Shown piece by piece: positions 1 through 6,533 of a stretch of 14,315 nt of DNA. Positions within the stretch are counted from its first letter, which is position 1. Each line of letters starts with the position of its first letter. Source of the DNA: Paracoccaceae bacterium (GTDB lineage: Bacteria; Pseudomonadota; Alphaproteobacteria; Rhodobacterales; Rhodobacteraceae). Both the position numbers and the translations under genes were made by a program. A model generated the notes under the pieces. It did no database searches. It had not been told where the DNA came from and worked only from the letters and a program-made list of their open reading frames with translations. The DNA is taken from positions 1 to 14,315 of the forward strand of contig JALQUQ010000027.1 of assembly GCA_023263735.1 (NCBI GenBank), written 5' to 3'.

Positions 1-1
1 G

Positions 2-283
2 TCGTTTTGTGAAATGCAGTCATCGACCCCGCGCGAATTGCTCGATGGATCGTCGCTGACCACTCTGGTGCAGATGGTCGGGGCCGGAATCGGCGTGACA
101 TTGATTCCGGAAATGGCGGTCCCAGTCGAAACCCGGTCCTCATCGGTCTGTGTCAGCCGGTTCCGTGACCCGCAACCCAGTCGGACGATCGGCATGGTCT
201 GGCGCAAAACAAGCCCCCTCGCCAAACAACTGACCGAGGTGGCCGACATCGTCAGAACCGCCGGACAGCGGACTGTGCCGTGA
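2..283 (+). CDS. oxyR: OxyR-type LysR-family peroxide regulator, C-terminal part (runs in from the left edge)
   Basis: Only the last 93 residues are visible. The frame is open from base 2 to the TGA at 281-283, so the true start lies left of the window. The fragment is the end of a LysR-type effector domain. The stretch GAGIGVTLIPEMAV and the later RTIGMVWRKTSPL match the C-terminus of OxyR, where E. coli has GSGITLLPALAV and RTIGLVYRPGSPL. The cysteine in SFC (codon 8-10) falls where E. coli OxyR has the resolving Cys208; the peroxidatic Cys199 would lie just outside. By family knowledge it would be a cytoplasmic peroxide sensor that activates catalase and related genes. Another LysR regulator cannot be fully excluded without the DNA-binding domain. 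Confidence 0.75.
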   Translation, partial: SFCEMQSSTPRELLDGSSLTTLVQMVGAGIGVTLIPEMAVPVETRSSSVCVSRFRDPQPSRTIGMVWRKTSPLAKQLTEVADIVRTAGQRTVP

Positions 284-342
284 CGCAACAGCGAAAAGCG
301 CTTTGCCCCAAGTGGGGAAGTGCCTGATTTTCAAGGGAGAAG

Positions 343-419
343 TGGCGGACCCGGAGCGATTCGAACGCCCGACCCTCAGATTCGTAGTCTGATGCTCTAT
401 CCAGCTGAGCTACGGGTCC
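343..419 (-). tRNA. tRNA-Arg (anticodon ACG)
   Basis: The reverse complement folds into a complete 77-nt cloverleaf: acceptor GGACCCG pairing with CGGGTCC, D-arm GCTC/GAGC, anticodon stem TCAGA/TCTGA with loop CTACGAA, and T-arm GGGCG/CGCTC with TTCGAAT. The anticodon ACG is at 383-385 on the plus strand. The discriminator base is G and the 3' CCA is encoded in the DNA (343-345). By family knowledge A34 is deaminated to inosine by TadA so that CGU, CGC and CGA are read. It lies 50 bp downstream of the histidine kinase gene on the same strand, with its own promoter in between. Confidence 0.97.
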
Positions 420-431
420 GTCTTGAAGGGG

Positions 432-460
432 CGTATACGAATCCCCGTCAGGGTTTGCAA
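432..460 (-). promoter_or_regulatory. Probable sigma-70-type promoter of the tRNA-Arg gene
   Basis: On the minus strand a TTGCAA box (455-460) and a TATACG box (432-437) are separated by 17 bp. The mature tRNA begins 12 bp below the -10 box, leaving room for a start site and a leader of about five bases. The bases after the -10 box (CCCC) are GC-rich, as in stringently controlled stable-RNA promoters. The placement makes the call more convincing than the match alone. Confidence 0.6.
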
Positions 461-469
461 GGGCAAAAA

Positions 470-1879
470 TCACGGAATTTCATGAAGCTGTTTCGGAAGG
501 CGGATTAAAAACTCCGTCCCCTCGGAATCCGAGCGGGAAAGTTCAAGTTTTCCTCCATGTCCACGCACCAATTCGGCAGCGATGACCAATCCCAGCCCCG
601 TCCCGCCCTTTCGCGCATTTCCCTGAAAGGCTTCGAAAAGATGTTCACGGGCCTTTTGCGGCAGCCCGGGCCCGGTGTCGCCCACGCGAATCCACCATTC
701 CGATTCGCCGTCGCCGGCTGAAAGTTCGATGGTGCCCCCACGACCCGTGGCCTCGATGGCCTGCCGGGCGTTGCGGACAAGGTTCGAGATCACGCGGAAC
801 AACTGCTCGGCATCGGCGCGGATGATGAGATTCGGATGCACGTCGATCAGGCAGCCTATGTCCGAATTGATCGCCAGACTTTCAGCCTCGACCACATCCT
901 CTATAAGCGGGCGCAGGTGAAACCGCTCGATCCGCGGGGGGGGCTCTTCGGCTTTGCCAAAGGCCAGCGTCGCCTCACACAGATTGACGGCGCGCGAAAT
1001 CGACCCAACCAGCTTCGGTGCAGCCCGCGCCACGACGGGGTCGGCACTGTCTTCGATCCGGTCCGCAAAAAGCTGGGCTGTCGTCAGAATGTTTCGCAGG
1101 TCATGACTGATTTTGGCCACCGCGCCACCAAGTTGCGCCAGATGCTCTTTTTGCCGCAGGGCGCTGGTCAGTTGGGTCTGCAGGCTCTGCAACGCCTCTT
1201 CTGCCGCCCGCAATTCGGTCACCCCCGCCGAGGGCGAAATCACCCGGCGCGAATCCTCGGGCGCCTCGGCATATGCGGCCATGTGCATGATCACACGGCG
1301 AATGGGCACGACGATCATCGTTCGCACCGAAAGAAACAGCAACACAGCCGTCACCGCCGAAATCAGGGCAGACAGCATCAGGATCCGCACACCATAGTCA
1401 ACCATCGCCTCGCGCAGGGGGCCGGTCTCCATGGTGATTTCGATCAGCAGACCCGCTTGCTGCACCGGATTTCCGATCACGCGGATCACACGGTTCATCG
1501 GATCAGACAGCACCTGGATCGCGTCTCGGATCAGCTCCCACGGGCCAGAAAGCCGCAAATCATAGGTGTCGTAGACGGCTGCCGGGATCGGAGAGCTTAG
1601 GACCAGTTGCCGAACCTCATCCCGGCGCAGCACGACGTTGAACACACCCGCATTGACCAAAAGCTCGGATTCCAGCTCGGGGGAAATGCTCTGATCCGTC
1701 GCTAGCAGCGACAATGATGCGATCTGCGACTTCTCTAACCGCAACAAAAGGTAATCGGCCCGAAACCGCGCGATCGACGGCACAAAGATAAAGACTTCGG
1801 CCAGCATCACGAAAGCCACGGTCAACAGCAAAAAGCGCCCGGAAAGGGATTTGAAGAAGCGTCCCTTCCCCACGTTCAC
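470..1879 (-). CDS. Orphan membrane sensor histidine kinase (HAMP, HisKA, HATPase)
   Basis: Predicted inner-membrane sensor kinase of 469 residues. The chosen start is GTG at 1877-1879, because GGAGG at 1887-1891 sits seven bases upstream. A TTG at 1901-1903 would add eight residues but has no such site. In order (GTG numbering): TM helix about 15-37, a periplasmic sensor region of roughly 125 residues without cysteines, TM helix about 164-187, a HAMP-like linker, an H-box SHDLRN with phosphorylatable His259, an N-box (NLVRNARQAI) near 366-375, G1 DTGPGLP near 401 and G2 GGTGLGL near 424-430. All ATP-binding motifs are intact, so an active kinase is expected. No response regulator is present, so partner and signal are unknown. 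It is the third gene of an operon, starting 26 bp after the flavoprotein stop codon. Hybrid-kinase receiver or PAS domains were not seen. Confidence 0.9.
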   Translation of the reverse strand: MNVGKGRFFKSLSGRFLLLTVAFVMLAEVFIFVPSIARFRADYLLLRLEKSQIASLSLLATDQSISPELESELLVNAGVFNVVLRRDEVRQLVLSSPIPAAVYDTYDLRLSGPWELIRDAIQVLSDPMNRVIRVIGNPVQQAGLLIEITMETGPLREAMVDYGVRILMLSALISAVTAVLLFLSVRTMIVVPIRRVIMHMAAYAEAPEDSRRVISPSAGVTELRAAEEALQSLQTQLTSALRQKEHLAQLGGAVAKISHDLRNILTTAQLFADRIEDSADPVVARAAPKLVGSISRAVNLCEATLAFGKAEEPPPRIERFHLRPLIEDVVEAESLAINSDIGCLIDVHPNLIIRADAEQLFRVISNLVRNARQAIEATGRGGTIELSAGDGESEWWIRVGDTGPGLPQKAREHLFEAFQGNARKGGTGLGLVIAAELVRGHGGKLELSRSDSEGTEFLIRLPKQLHEIP

Positions 1880-1905
1880 CGCCGTTCCTCCGCGACTGGT
1901 CAAGA

Positions 1906-3327
1906 CTACGGCACCAGTTTCTGGATCAACCGGACCGCCTGTTTCACCATAGGATTATCAAAGAGCTGCGGAGAAAAATAGGCTCCTGCCGCACGTTTCG
2001 AGATTTCGCCCATCGTTGGATAAGGCGCGATCATCCCGGCCACGGTTGACAGTTTCATCTTGGCCGACAGCGCCAAGGCCCACAGGCCAATCAACTCTCC
2101 CGCACCCGCCCCGACAATGCCAACGCCAACCGGTCGCCCCTTGACCACCATCAGCTTGATCATTCCCGAAGTCGCCCCGCCAGCAATGGCACGGTCATTG
2201 TGATGAAAGTCCTGACGCAGCACCGTGAGCCCTGCGCCAAACCGATCGCGCGCCTCGGCCTCGGTCAGACCAACCTGCGCCAATTCAGGGTCGCAATAGG
2301 TGACCCGAGGGAGATGTGATGTCACAGCCCTAGCTGGCAATCCCAGAACCACCTGCCGGATCACCACACCCGCATGATAGCCCGCCAGATGGGTGAATTG
2401 CAGGCCCCCGGCGGCGTCACCCACCGCATAGACCTTTCGGTTCGACGAGCGCAGGCGCGCATCGACGACGACACCCCTCGCATTAAACTCCACCTTTGCC
2501 GCGTCCAGATTCAGTCCCGACAGATCAACCCGTCGCCCGGTTGCCACCAAAAGATGGCTGCCTTCGACGTGGGTTCCATCTTTCAGCCAAACGATAATCT
2601 TGCCATCCGATTGCATGACACGCGACGCAGGGCTGTCCTCCAGGATCTCGACCCCCTCGTGGCGAAGGCGCGACAGCGCAACGGCGGCCAGTTCTGGATC
2701 TTCGCGACCAAAGGCCTTGGTGGCCTCGATGACCGTCACCTTACACCCCAAGCGTCGATGCGCCTGCGCCATTTCCAGACCAATCGGGCCGCCGCCCAGC
2801 ACGATCAAATGGTCGGGCTTCTCCCGCAGATCGAAAATCGTCTCGTTGGTCAGAAAGGTGACCTCGGCCAATCCCGGGATCGGGGGGATAAAGGCGCGGC
2901 TGCCGGTCGCAATCACGAATCGCCGTGCCTTGATCTGAAACGCCCCTGCCTCAACCCGGTCGGGCGCAACGAAACGCGCCCATTCGCGAAGCACCGTACA
3001 GCCCAGATTTTCAAACCGCTCTTGGCTGTCGACCGGTGCGATCTGATCGATCACGCGGCGAACATGATCCTTGACCGCGCCAAAGTCGATCTGGGGCTCA
3101 ACGGCGGCAATCCCGAATTCCGCGCCACTCCGCTGGGCATGGGCTGCCTTTGCCGCGGCGATCAGCGCTTTTGACGGAACACAGCCTGTGTTCAGGCAAT
3201 CCCCCCCCATCTCGCCGCCTTCGATCAGCACAACGCGGGCCCCCATTTGAACGGCCCCTGCGGCAACCGACAAACCGCCCGATCCGGCGCCGATGACACA
3301 AATGTCTGTTTTAATCAGCTTGCTCAT
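1906..3327 (-). CDS. MerA/Lpd-like FAD-dependent pyridine nucleotide-disulfide oxidoreductase
   Basis: Cytoplasmic flavoprotein of 473 residues, class I disulfide oxidoreductase family. The FAD-binding GAGSGG is at 13-18, the redox disulfide motif GGDCLNTGCVPSK has Cys44 and Cys49, the second Rossmann motif GGGPIGLEMAQ is near 178-188, and the second FAD motif YAVGDAA is near 300-306. Glu201 after the second NAD-fold strand favours NADH over NADPH. The C-terminal active-site motif reads APYPTMGE: Tyr436 replaces the His of lipoamide dehydrogenase and glutathione reductase, while Glu441 is kept. Tyr is also found here in mercuric reductase, but the N-terminal metal domain and C-terminal vicinal cysteines of MerA are absent. 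The substrate is therefore unknown. The ATG at 3325-3327 overlaps the TGA of the TVP38 gene (ATGA), implying translational coupling. A longer in-frame extension to 3393 would run through the TVP38 coding sequence and is not supported. Confidence 0.88.
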   Translation of the reverse strand: MSKLIKTDICVIGAGSGGLSVAAGAVQMGARVVLIEGGEMGGDCLNTGCVPSKALIAAAKAAHAQRSGAEFGIAAVEPQIDFGAVKDHVRRVIDQIAPVDSQERFENLGCTVLREWARFVAPDRVEAGAFQIKARRFVIATGSRAFIPPIPGLAEVTFLTNETIFDLREKPDHLIVLGGGPIGLEMAQAHRRLGCKVTVIEATKAFGREDPELAAVALSRLRHEGVEILEDSPASRVMQSDGKIIVWLKDGTHVEGSHLLVATGRRVDLSGLNLDAAKVEFNARGVVVDARLRSSNRKVYAVGDAAGGLQFTHLAGYHAGVVIRQVVLGLPARAVTSHLPRVTYCDPELAQVGLTEAEARDRFGAGLTVLRQDFHHNDRAIAGGATSGMIKLMVVKGRPVGVGIVGAGAGELIGLWALALSAKMKLSTVAGMIAPYPTMGEISKRAAGAYFSPQLFDNPMVKQAVRLIQKLVP

Positions 3328-4037
3328 TTCCGCTTTAGCCCCTTGATCACCATCGGCAGTGCAGAAAGCGCCCCCAATCCAAACAGCGGCCACACCAAAT
3401 CCGGCGAAGCGATACGGTCAAGCGTCAGTGCCCCACCTTCGGCCAAGATCTGGTCGATTCCCGCCCCCGCCGCCGTAAAGATGATGGCCGCCGGTATGAT
3501 CCCCGCAACCGTTGTGACGGCAAAAGGCACCAGCCCCACCCCGACAAAGGCCGGAACCAGATTCGCCAGAAAAAAGGGAATGGCCGGGACCAGCCGCATG
3601 GTCAGCAAAGCGGACCACTGATTGCCGTGCAACGCGTCGATGAGAGATTTGACGGGGCCACCGGACGTGGAAAGCCGCTTGGCAATATCCGCGCCAAAAC
3701 CCGACCGGGCCGCGACAAAAATCGCAATTGCCCCAAGAGACGCCCCCATCACGTTATAGACGACCCCGGGAAACAGCCCAAACAAGAAACCACCGGTCAG
3801 TGTGGCCACGGTCGCCCCGGGCAGGCTGAAAGCAACCACGCAGAAGTAAACCACCACAAACCCCGCAGCCGCCATAACGGGATGCAAAGCCACCAGATCC
3901 GACAACTGCGCATGATAAAGACCAAGAGAATCCAACGATGCAAAGTCGCGCAAGTAAATCGCCCCAAAGATCGCGGCCAGCGCGATGACCAGTATGGGCA
4001 TCCGCGACCAAATCGCGGCCTTCTTTGACTTTTGCAT
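3324..4037 (-). CDS. TVP38/TMEM64 (SNARE-associated/VTT domain) family membrane protein
   Basis: Integral inner-membrane protein of 237 residues. Hydrophobic segments lie near 13-29, 53-72, 78-110, 144-165, 168-192 and 214-230. The central stretch with GGFLFG (82-87), GxxYNxxGASLGA (91-103) and ARSGFG (110-115) is the glycine-rich core of the VTT/SNARE-associated domain, and MRLVPAIPFF (147-156) is its second conserved block. By family knowledge these are DedA-superfamily proteins, whose members scramble or flip lipids; no substrate can be assigned here. ATG 4035-4037 is chosen because AAGGGG lies six bases upstream; a GTG at 4062-4064 has weaker support. It is the first gene of the operon with the flavoprotein and the histidine kinase. 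TVP38 beside a MerA-like flavoprotein is a pairing I recall from other bacteria. Confidence 0.88.
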   Translation of the reverse strand: MQKSKKAAIWSRMPILVIALAAIFGAIYLRDFASLDSLGLYHAQLSDLVALHPVMAAAGFVVVYFCVVAFSLPGATVATLTGGFLFGLFPGVVYNVMGASLGAIAIFVAARSGFGADIAKRLSTSGGPVKSLIDALHGNQWSALLTMRLVPAIPFFLANLVPAFVGVGLVPFAVTTVAGIIPAAIIFTAAGAGIDQILAEGGALTLDRIASPDLVWPLFGLGALSALPMVIKGLKRK

Positions 4038-4096
4038 CTTGTTCCCCTTTTCGCTTACCCGCACAGTCGCGCGAAAATCGGGGACTAGGCCAGTAG

Positions 4097-4136
4097 GCTC
4101 ACATCTGATTGATCAGAGCCCCCAAACTCTGTGAGC
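4097..4136. repeat. Nested, mutually overlapping inverted repeats between the TVP38 gene and rpmH
   Basis: An outer pair GCTCACA (4097-4103) / TGTGAGC (4130-4136) encloses TCTGAT/ATCAGA (4104-4109 and 4112-4117). A second inner pair, CAGAG (4114-4118) / CTCTG (4127-4131), shares bases with both others, so the hairpins would compete. The site is about 60 bp upstream of the TVP38 start codon and about 85 bp upstream of the rpmH -35 box. It could be an operator, a leader structure or chance. The 278-bp gap holds no coding region that I can support. Confidence 0.5.
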
Positions 4137-4218
4137 GATTGTAACCTTTCCGCGTGGCACGGCCTGCAACATCTGTTTCCTAATCCAGAATTGTTACAGG
4201 AAAAGCACCCGTAAGGCG

Positions 4219-4247
4219 TTGACTTGGCCCAGAACCCCCCTTAAAGC
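4219..4247 (+). promoter_or_regulatory. Candidate promoter of rpmH-rnpA-yidD
   Basis: TTGACT (4219-4224) is a strong -35 match. After 16 to 17 bp comes a weak -10 candidate, TTAAAG/TAAAGC (4241-4247). The rpmH start codon follows about 70 bp downstream, giving a leader of roughly 60 bases. The -10 match is poor, as is often the case in this group, so the call rests mainly on the -35 box and position. Confidence 0.45.
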
Positions 4248-4315
4248 ACGGGCTTCAAGTTACCAGCCCTCGAATCCTTTGTGGGTTCGGGCATTCCGTC
4301 TGATGGAGAGCCGCT

Positions 4316-4450
4316 ATGAAGCGCACTTACCAACCGTCGAACCTGGTTCGCAAGCGTCGCCACGGGTTCCGCGCCCGTATGGCAACCAAAGGTGGCCGTC
4401 TGGTGTTGGCAGCACGCCGCGCCAAAGGCCGTAAGCGCCTGTCGGCTTAA
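4316..4450 (+). CDS. rpmH: 50S ribosomal protein L34
   Basis: Forty-four codons starting [20 protein letters not shown] and ending GRKRLSA, the complete, highly basic L34 of the large ribosomal subunit. It has the family's usual length of 44-46 residues and the conserved core [17 protein letters not shown]. The ATG is preceded by GGAGAG (4305-4310) at five bases. It heads the rpmH-rnpA-yidD cluster, and L34 and the RNase P protein are commonly co-transcribed. rnpA begins about 42 bp downstream. Confidence 0.98.
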   Translation: MKRTYQPSNLVRKRRHGFRARMATKGGRLVLAARRAKGRKRLSA

Positions 4451-4459
4451 TCCTTTCTT

Positions 4460-4476
4460 CCCCGGTCCCGGGGTTT
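4460..4476 (+). terminator. Small GC-rich hairpin between rpmH and rnpA
   Basis: CCCCG (4460-4464) pairs with CGGGG (4469-4473) around a four-base loop and is followed by only three T. It resembles a weak terminator or RNA processing site. A partial stop here could lower rnpA relative to rpmH, which would suit the high demand for L34; that is inference. Confidence 0.35.
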
Positions 4477-4492
4477 GACAGGTTTGCAAGAC

Positions 4493-4906
4493 ATGACGCC
4501 GCCGGAGGATATGGGTCAAGGCAAAACAGCCGATGCGCCCGTACAGCCTTCGGCGGTTTCGCTTTGCCTGAACGTTCTGAAAACCCGCCCGGAATTTCTT
4601 CGGGTCGCCTCGGCCCGCAGACAGGGGACCGGGGGTTTTCTGCTGCAAGCCCGTCATCGTAATGATGCGGACAGTCGGGTTCAGATCGGCTTTACGGCCT
4701 CAAAGAAGATTGGCAACGCCGTGGCCCGCAATCGGGCCAAGCGCAGGTTGCGCGCGATTGCGCGCGATGTCATGCCAAGGCTTGCCAAAGCGGGATGGGA
4801 TTACGTCTTGGTTGCCCGCCCGGGGGCCACGATCGCACGTGATTATTCTGACCTGATCAGGGATCTGGAAAGCGCATTGCGCCAGATTCACAAAGAGAAG
4901 CCATGA
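4493..4906 (+). CDS. rnpA: Ribonuclease P protein component
   Basis: Protein subunit of RNase P, which binds the catalytic RNA and 5'-trims precursor tRNAs. The core is clear: LKTRPEFLRVA (29-39), FTASKKIGNAVARNRAKRRLR (67-87), which holds the basic RNR signature, and a C-terminal YVLVARPGA (104-112). The ATG at 4493 (137 residues) is chosen because it opens with MTPPE, a start I recall from related species. No good Shine-Dalgarno site precedes it. The TTG at 4475 and the ATG at 4511 (GGAGG only two bases upstream) remain possible. The stop TGA overlaps the ATG of yidD by four bases, so the two are likely translationally coupled. Confidence 0.93.
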   Translation: MTPPEDMGQGKTADAPVQPSAVSLCLNVLKTRPEFLRVASARRQGTGGFLLQARHRNDADSRVQIGFTASKKIGNAVARNRAKRRLRAIARDVMPRLAKAGWDYVLVARPGATIARDYSDLIRDLESALRQIHKEKP

Positions 4907-5169
4907 CCCTTTTGGCCCAGATCGTGGCCTTGCCGGTTCGGGCTTATCGCCTCATCTTGTCGCCGTGGGTCGGACACGGTTGCCGCTATCAACCCACCTG
5001 CTCGGCCTATGCGCTTGAAGCCTTAGAGCGACATGGCGCGGCAAAGGGCAGTTATCTGATGATTCACCGCATCTGCCGCTGCCACCCTTGGGGAGGACAT
5101 GGCTATGACCCTGTCCCCGGCGCTGACCCGGATCACGACCTAAACAAGCGTCGCGATCACGGAGCGTAG
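4903..5169 (+). CDS. yidD: Membrane protein insertion efficiency factor YidD
   Basis: Eighty-eight residues. An N-terminal amphipathic or hydrophobic stretch (1-21) ends in LILSPWVG. Then come the signatures CRYQPTCSAYALEA (27-40) and CRCHPWGGHGYDPVP (58-72), with Cys27, Cys33, Cys58 and Cys60. This small protein sits at the inner face of the membrane and, in E. coli, aids YidC-dependent insertion. The ATG overlaps the rnpA stop. The usual neighbour yidC is present but on the opposite strand, about 1.4 kb away. The last nine or ten codons (after about residue 78) are read through the antisense of the engB 3' end, so the tail may not be ancestral. Confidence 0.95.
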   Translation: MTLLAQIVALPVRAYRLILSPWVGHGCRYQPTCSAYALEALERHGAAKGSYLMIHRICRCHPWGGHGYDPVPGADPDHDLNKRRDHGA

Positions 5170-5790
5170 GGTTTCCAACCCCTCACCTTTTTCCGAACTG
5201 GTCACGATGATTTCCGGATAGGCTGCCGGATGGGCGGCCAGCGCCCCCTGAACCTGCGCGATGTTTTCTTCGCGGGTGGCGCGGTTCACTTTATCCGCCT
5301 TGGTCATGACGACCTGAAAGGTCACTGCGGCCCGATCCAGCAGTGTCAGAATCTCATCATCCACCTTTTTGATCCCGTGACGGGTATCGATCAGCACAAA
5401 GGCGCGGCGCAGGGTCTGCCGCCCCTGCAAATAGCTTTTCAACAGAGCCTGCCACTTGGCGACCACAGCAACCGGGGCCTCGGCAAAGCCATAGCCGGGA
5501 AGGTCGACCAGATACCGCTCTTCTCCCAACGTGAAATAGTTGATTTCTTGCGTCCGACCCGGCGTGTTCGACGCGCGGGCAAGGTTCTTGCGCCCGGTCA
5601 AAGCGTTGATCAAACTGGATTTGCCCACGTTCGACCGCCCGGCAAAGCAGACCTCCAACCGGTCTGCGGGCGGCAAACCAGACATGGCGACCACGCCTTT
5701 GACAAAATCGACCGGCCCAGCAAACAGCAGGCGCCCTTTTTCTCGCGAAAACTCATCCGGTTCTTCGGCAAGAGGAAATTGCAACGTCAT
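5140..5790 (-). CDS. engB: Ribosome biogenesis GTPase EngB (YihA/YsxC)
   Basis: Cytoplasmic GTPase of 216 residues, needed for late 50S subunit assembly. The G1 loop GRSNVGKSS is at 51-59, the G2 region NTPGRTQEINYF at 75-86, G3 DLPGYGF at 96-102, G4 TKADK at 163-167 and G5 TSSEKG at 197-202. All are intact and the length is normal. The ATG (5788-5790) overlaps the TGA of the MOSC gene in an ATGA, so translation is probably coupled along yidC-MOSC-engB. The 3' end overlaps yidD in convergent orientation by 30 bp, leaving no room for a private terminator. Confidence 0.97.
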   Translation of the reverse strand: MTLQFPLAEEPDEFSREKGRLLFAGPVDFVKGVVAMSGLPPADRLEVCFAGRSNVGKSSLINALTGRKNLARASNTPGRTQEINYFTLGEERYLVDLPGYGFAEAPVAVVAKWQALLKSYLQGRQTLRRAFVLIDTRHGIKKVDDEILTLLDRAAVTFQVVMTKADKVNRATREENIAQVQGALAAHPAAYPEIIVTSSEKGEGLETLRSVIATLV

Positions 5791-6533
5791 TTGATCCTAA
5801 CCTCATCGCCAACCGCAATCGCGCCAGATTCCACCACCACTGCATAGGTGCCAAAATCCTGATGCCCGTAGAACATGTTCAAAGCCCCCAGCGTATCGGC
5901 ATCTGATACGCCCGTCTCGGGGTTAACCGTGGTGGCCTTGCAGCGGGTGATCCGCTGCCGAATTTCCAGAACCGCCGCGCCGATCTGTATCTGACGGCCA
6001 ATCAGATCGAACTCTTGCCACGGGGCCAGGCCATCCAGCCACAGATTGCCGCGCCACCGATGGCGCGACAAATCCTTACCCATCCGGCGACCCAATTCGT
6101 CATTGGTCGCCAAGCCAAGCACCGAAAGAAAAGGATCGGGCCAATCGGTCATCGCCTGCCCCGGCACGCGTTCAACCCGGGCCGCCGCCGGCCGATCGGC
6201 TGGCCACAACGGACGCAACCAATCCAGCAAAGCCGCGCCATCGGTGTCGGGGGCAACCGTGATCTCTCCAGCAACCGGATGCATCAGAGTGACGCGTCGC
6301 GACGACTCATCCAGTTTGGCACGGATTGCCATCAACTGATGCCCGGCAACCCCGCGCAAAAAGTTCATCTTGGGCTGCCATTCAGTCAGCACCTGAAACT
6401 TTGCCGCGTCATGGGCCACGGCCCATTCACGATCAAAAGGCAAAGCGCGCCCCTTTGTCAGGGACGCGCCAGCCATGTCTTCAAACCCAATGGACTTGAT
6501 CGGATGGCGAACGATATGCGCCAGCCTTATCAT
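5787..6533 (-). CDS. MOSC-domain molybdenum cofactor protein (mARC/YcbX-like)
   Basis: A 248-residue protein with an N-terminal beta-barrel domain (from about 1, with RHPIKSIGFEDM at 9-20) followed by a MOSC domain (about 118-247). The segment RCKATTVNPETG (197-208) matches RCILTTVDPDTG of mammalian mARC, where the Cys ligates molybdenum; here this is Cys198. The family reduces N-hydroxylated compounds, or in other members handles sulfur-bound cofactor. YcbX has an extra C-terminal ferredoxin domain that is missing here, so electrons would have to come from a separate partner. The ATG at 6531-6533 overlaps the yidC stop (ATGA) and the stop overlaps engB. The reading frame stays open upstream to 6884, but that stretch lies inside yidC and is not part of the gene. 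The substrate is unknown. Confidence 0.88.
   Translation of the reverse strand: MIRLAHIVRHPIKSIGFEDMAGASLTKGRALPFDREWAVAHDAAKFQVLTEWQPKMNFLRGVAGHQLMAIRAKLDESSRRVTLMHPVAGEITVAPDTDGAALLDWLRPLWPADRPAAARVERVPGQAMTDWPDPFLSVLGLATNDELGRRMGKDLSRHRWRGNLWLDGLAPWQEFDLIGRQIQIGAAVLEIRQRITRCKATTVNPETGVSDADTLGALNMFYGHQDFGTYAVVVESGAIAVGDEVRIK

Noticed and set aside
286..317. A terminator behind the oxyR fragment or the tRNA (CCCC/GGGG and AAAGCGCTTT repeats).
   Set aside because: The stems are only four to five base pairs and no convincing T-run follows on either strand.
343..419. A mobile-element attachment site at the tRNA-Arg 3' end.
   Set aside because: No integrase gene and no repeat of the tRNA 3' end were found in the window.
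836..1600. A plus-strand open frame of about 250 codons opposite the histidine kinase.
   Set aside because: The translation is rich in His, Arg and Gln with no motif, and the kinase motifs on the other strand are complete.
2374..3174. A long plus-strand open frame opposite the flavoprotein gene.
   Set aside because: The flavoprotein on the minus strand has all family motifs; the opposite translation shows none and has no good ribosome-binding site.
1906..3327. Calling the flavoprotein a mercuric reductase.
   Set aside because: It lacks the N-terminal metal-binding domain and the C-terminal vicinal cysteines, and no other mer gene is near.
4098..4135. A CRP/FNR-type operator (CTCACA...TGTGAG, or the TTGAT-like centre).
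   Set aside because: The half-sites are in the wrong order and 26 bp apart for CRP, and the inner palindrome has a two-base centre instead of the four bases of an FNR box.
4038..4315. A replication origin next to rpmH.
   Set aside because: No DnaA-box cluster, no dnaA, and no AT-rich unwinding stretch were found in the gap.
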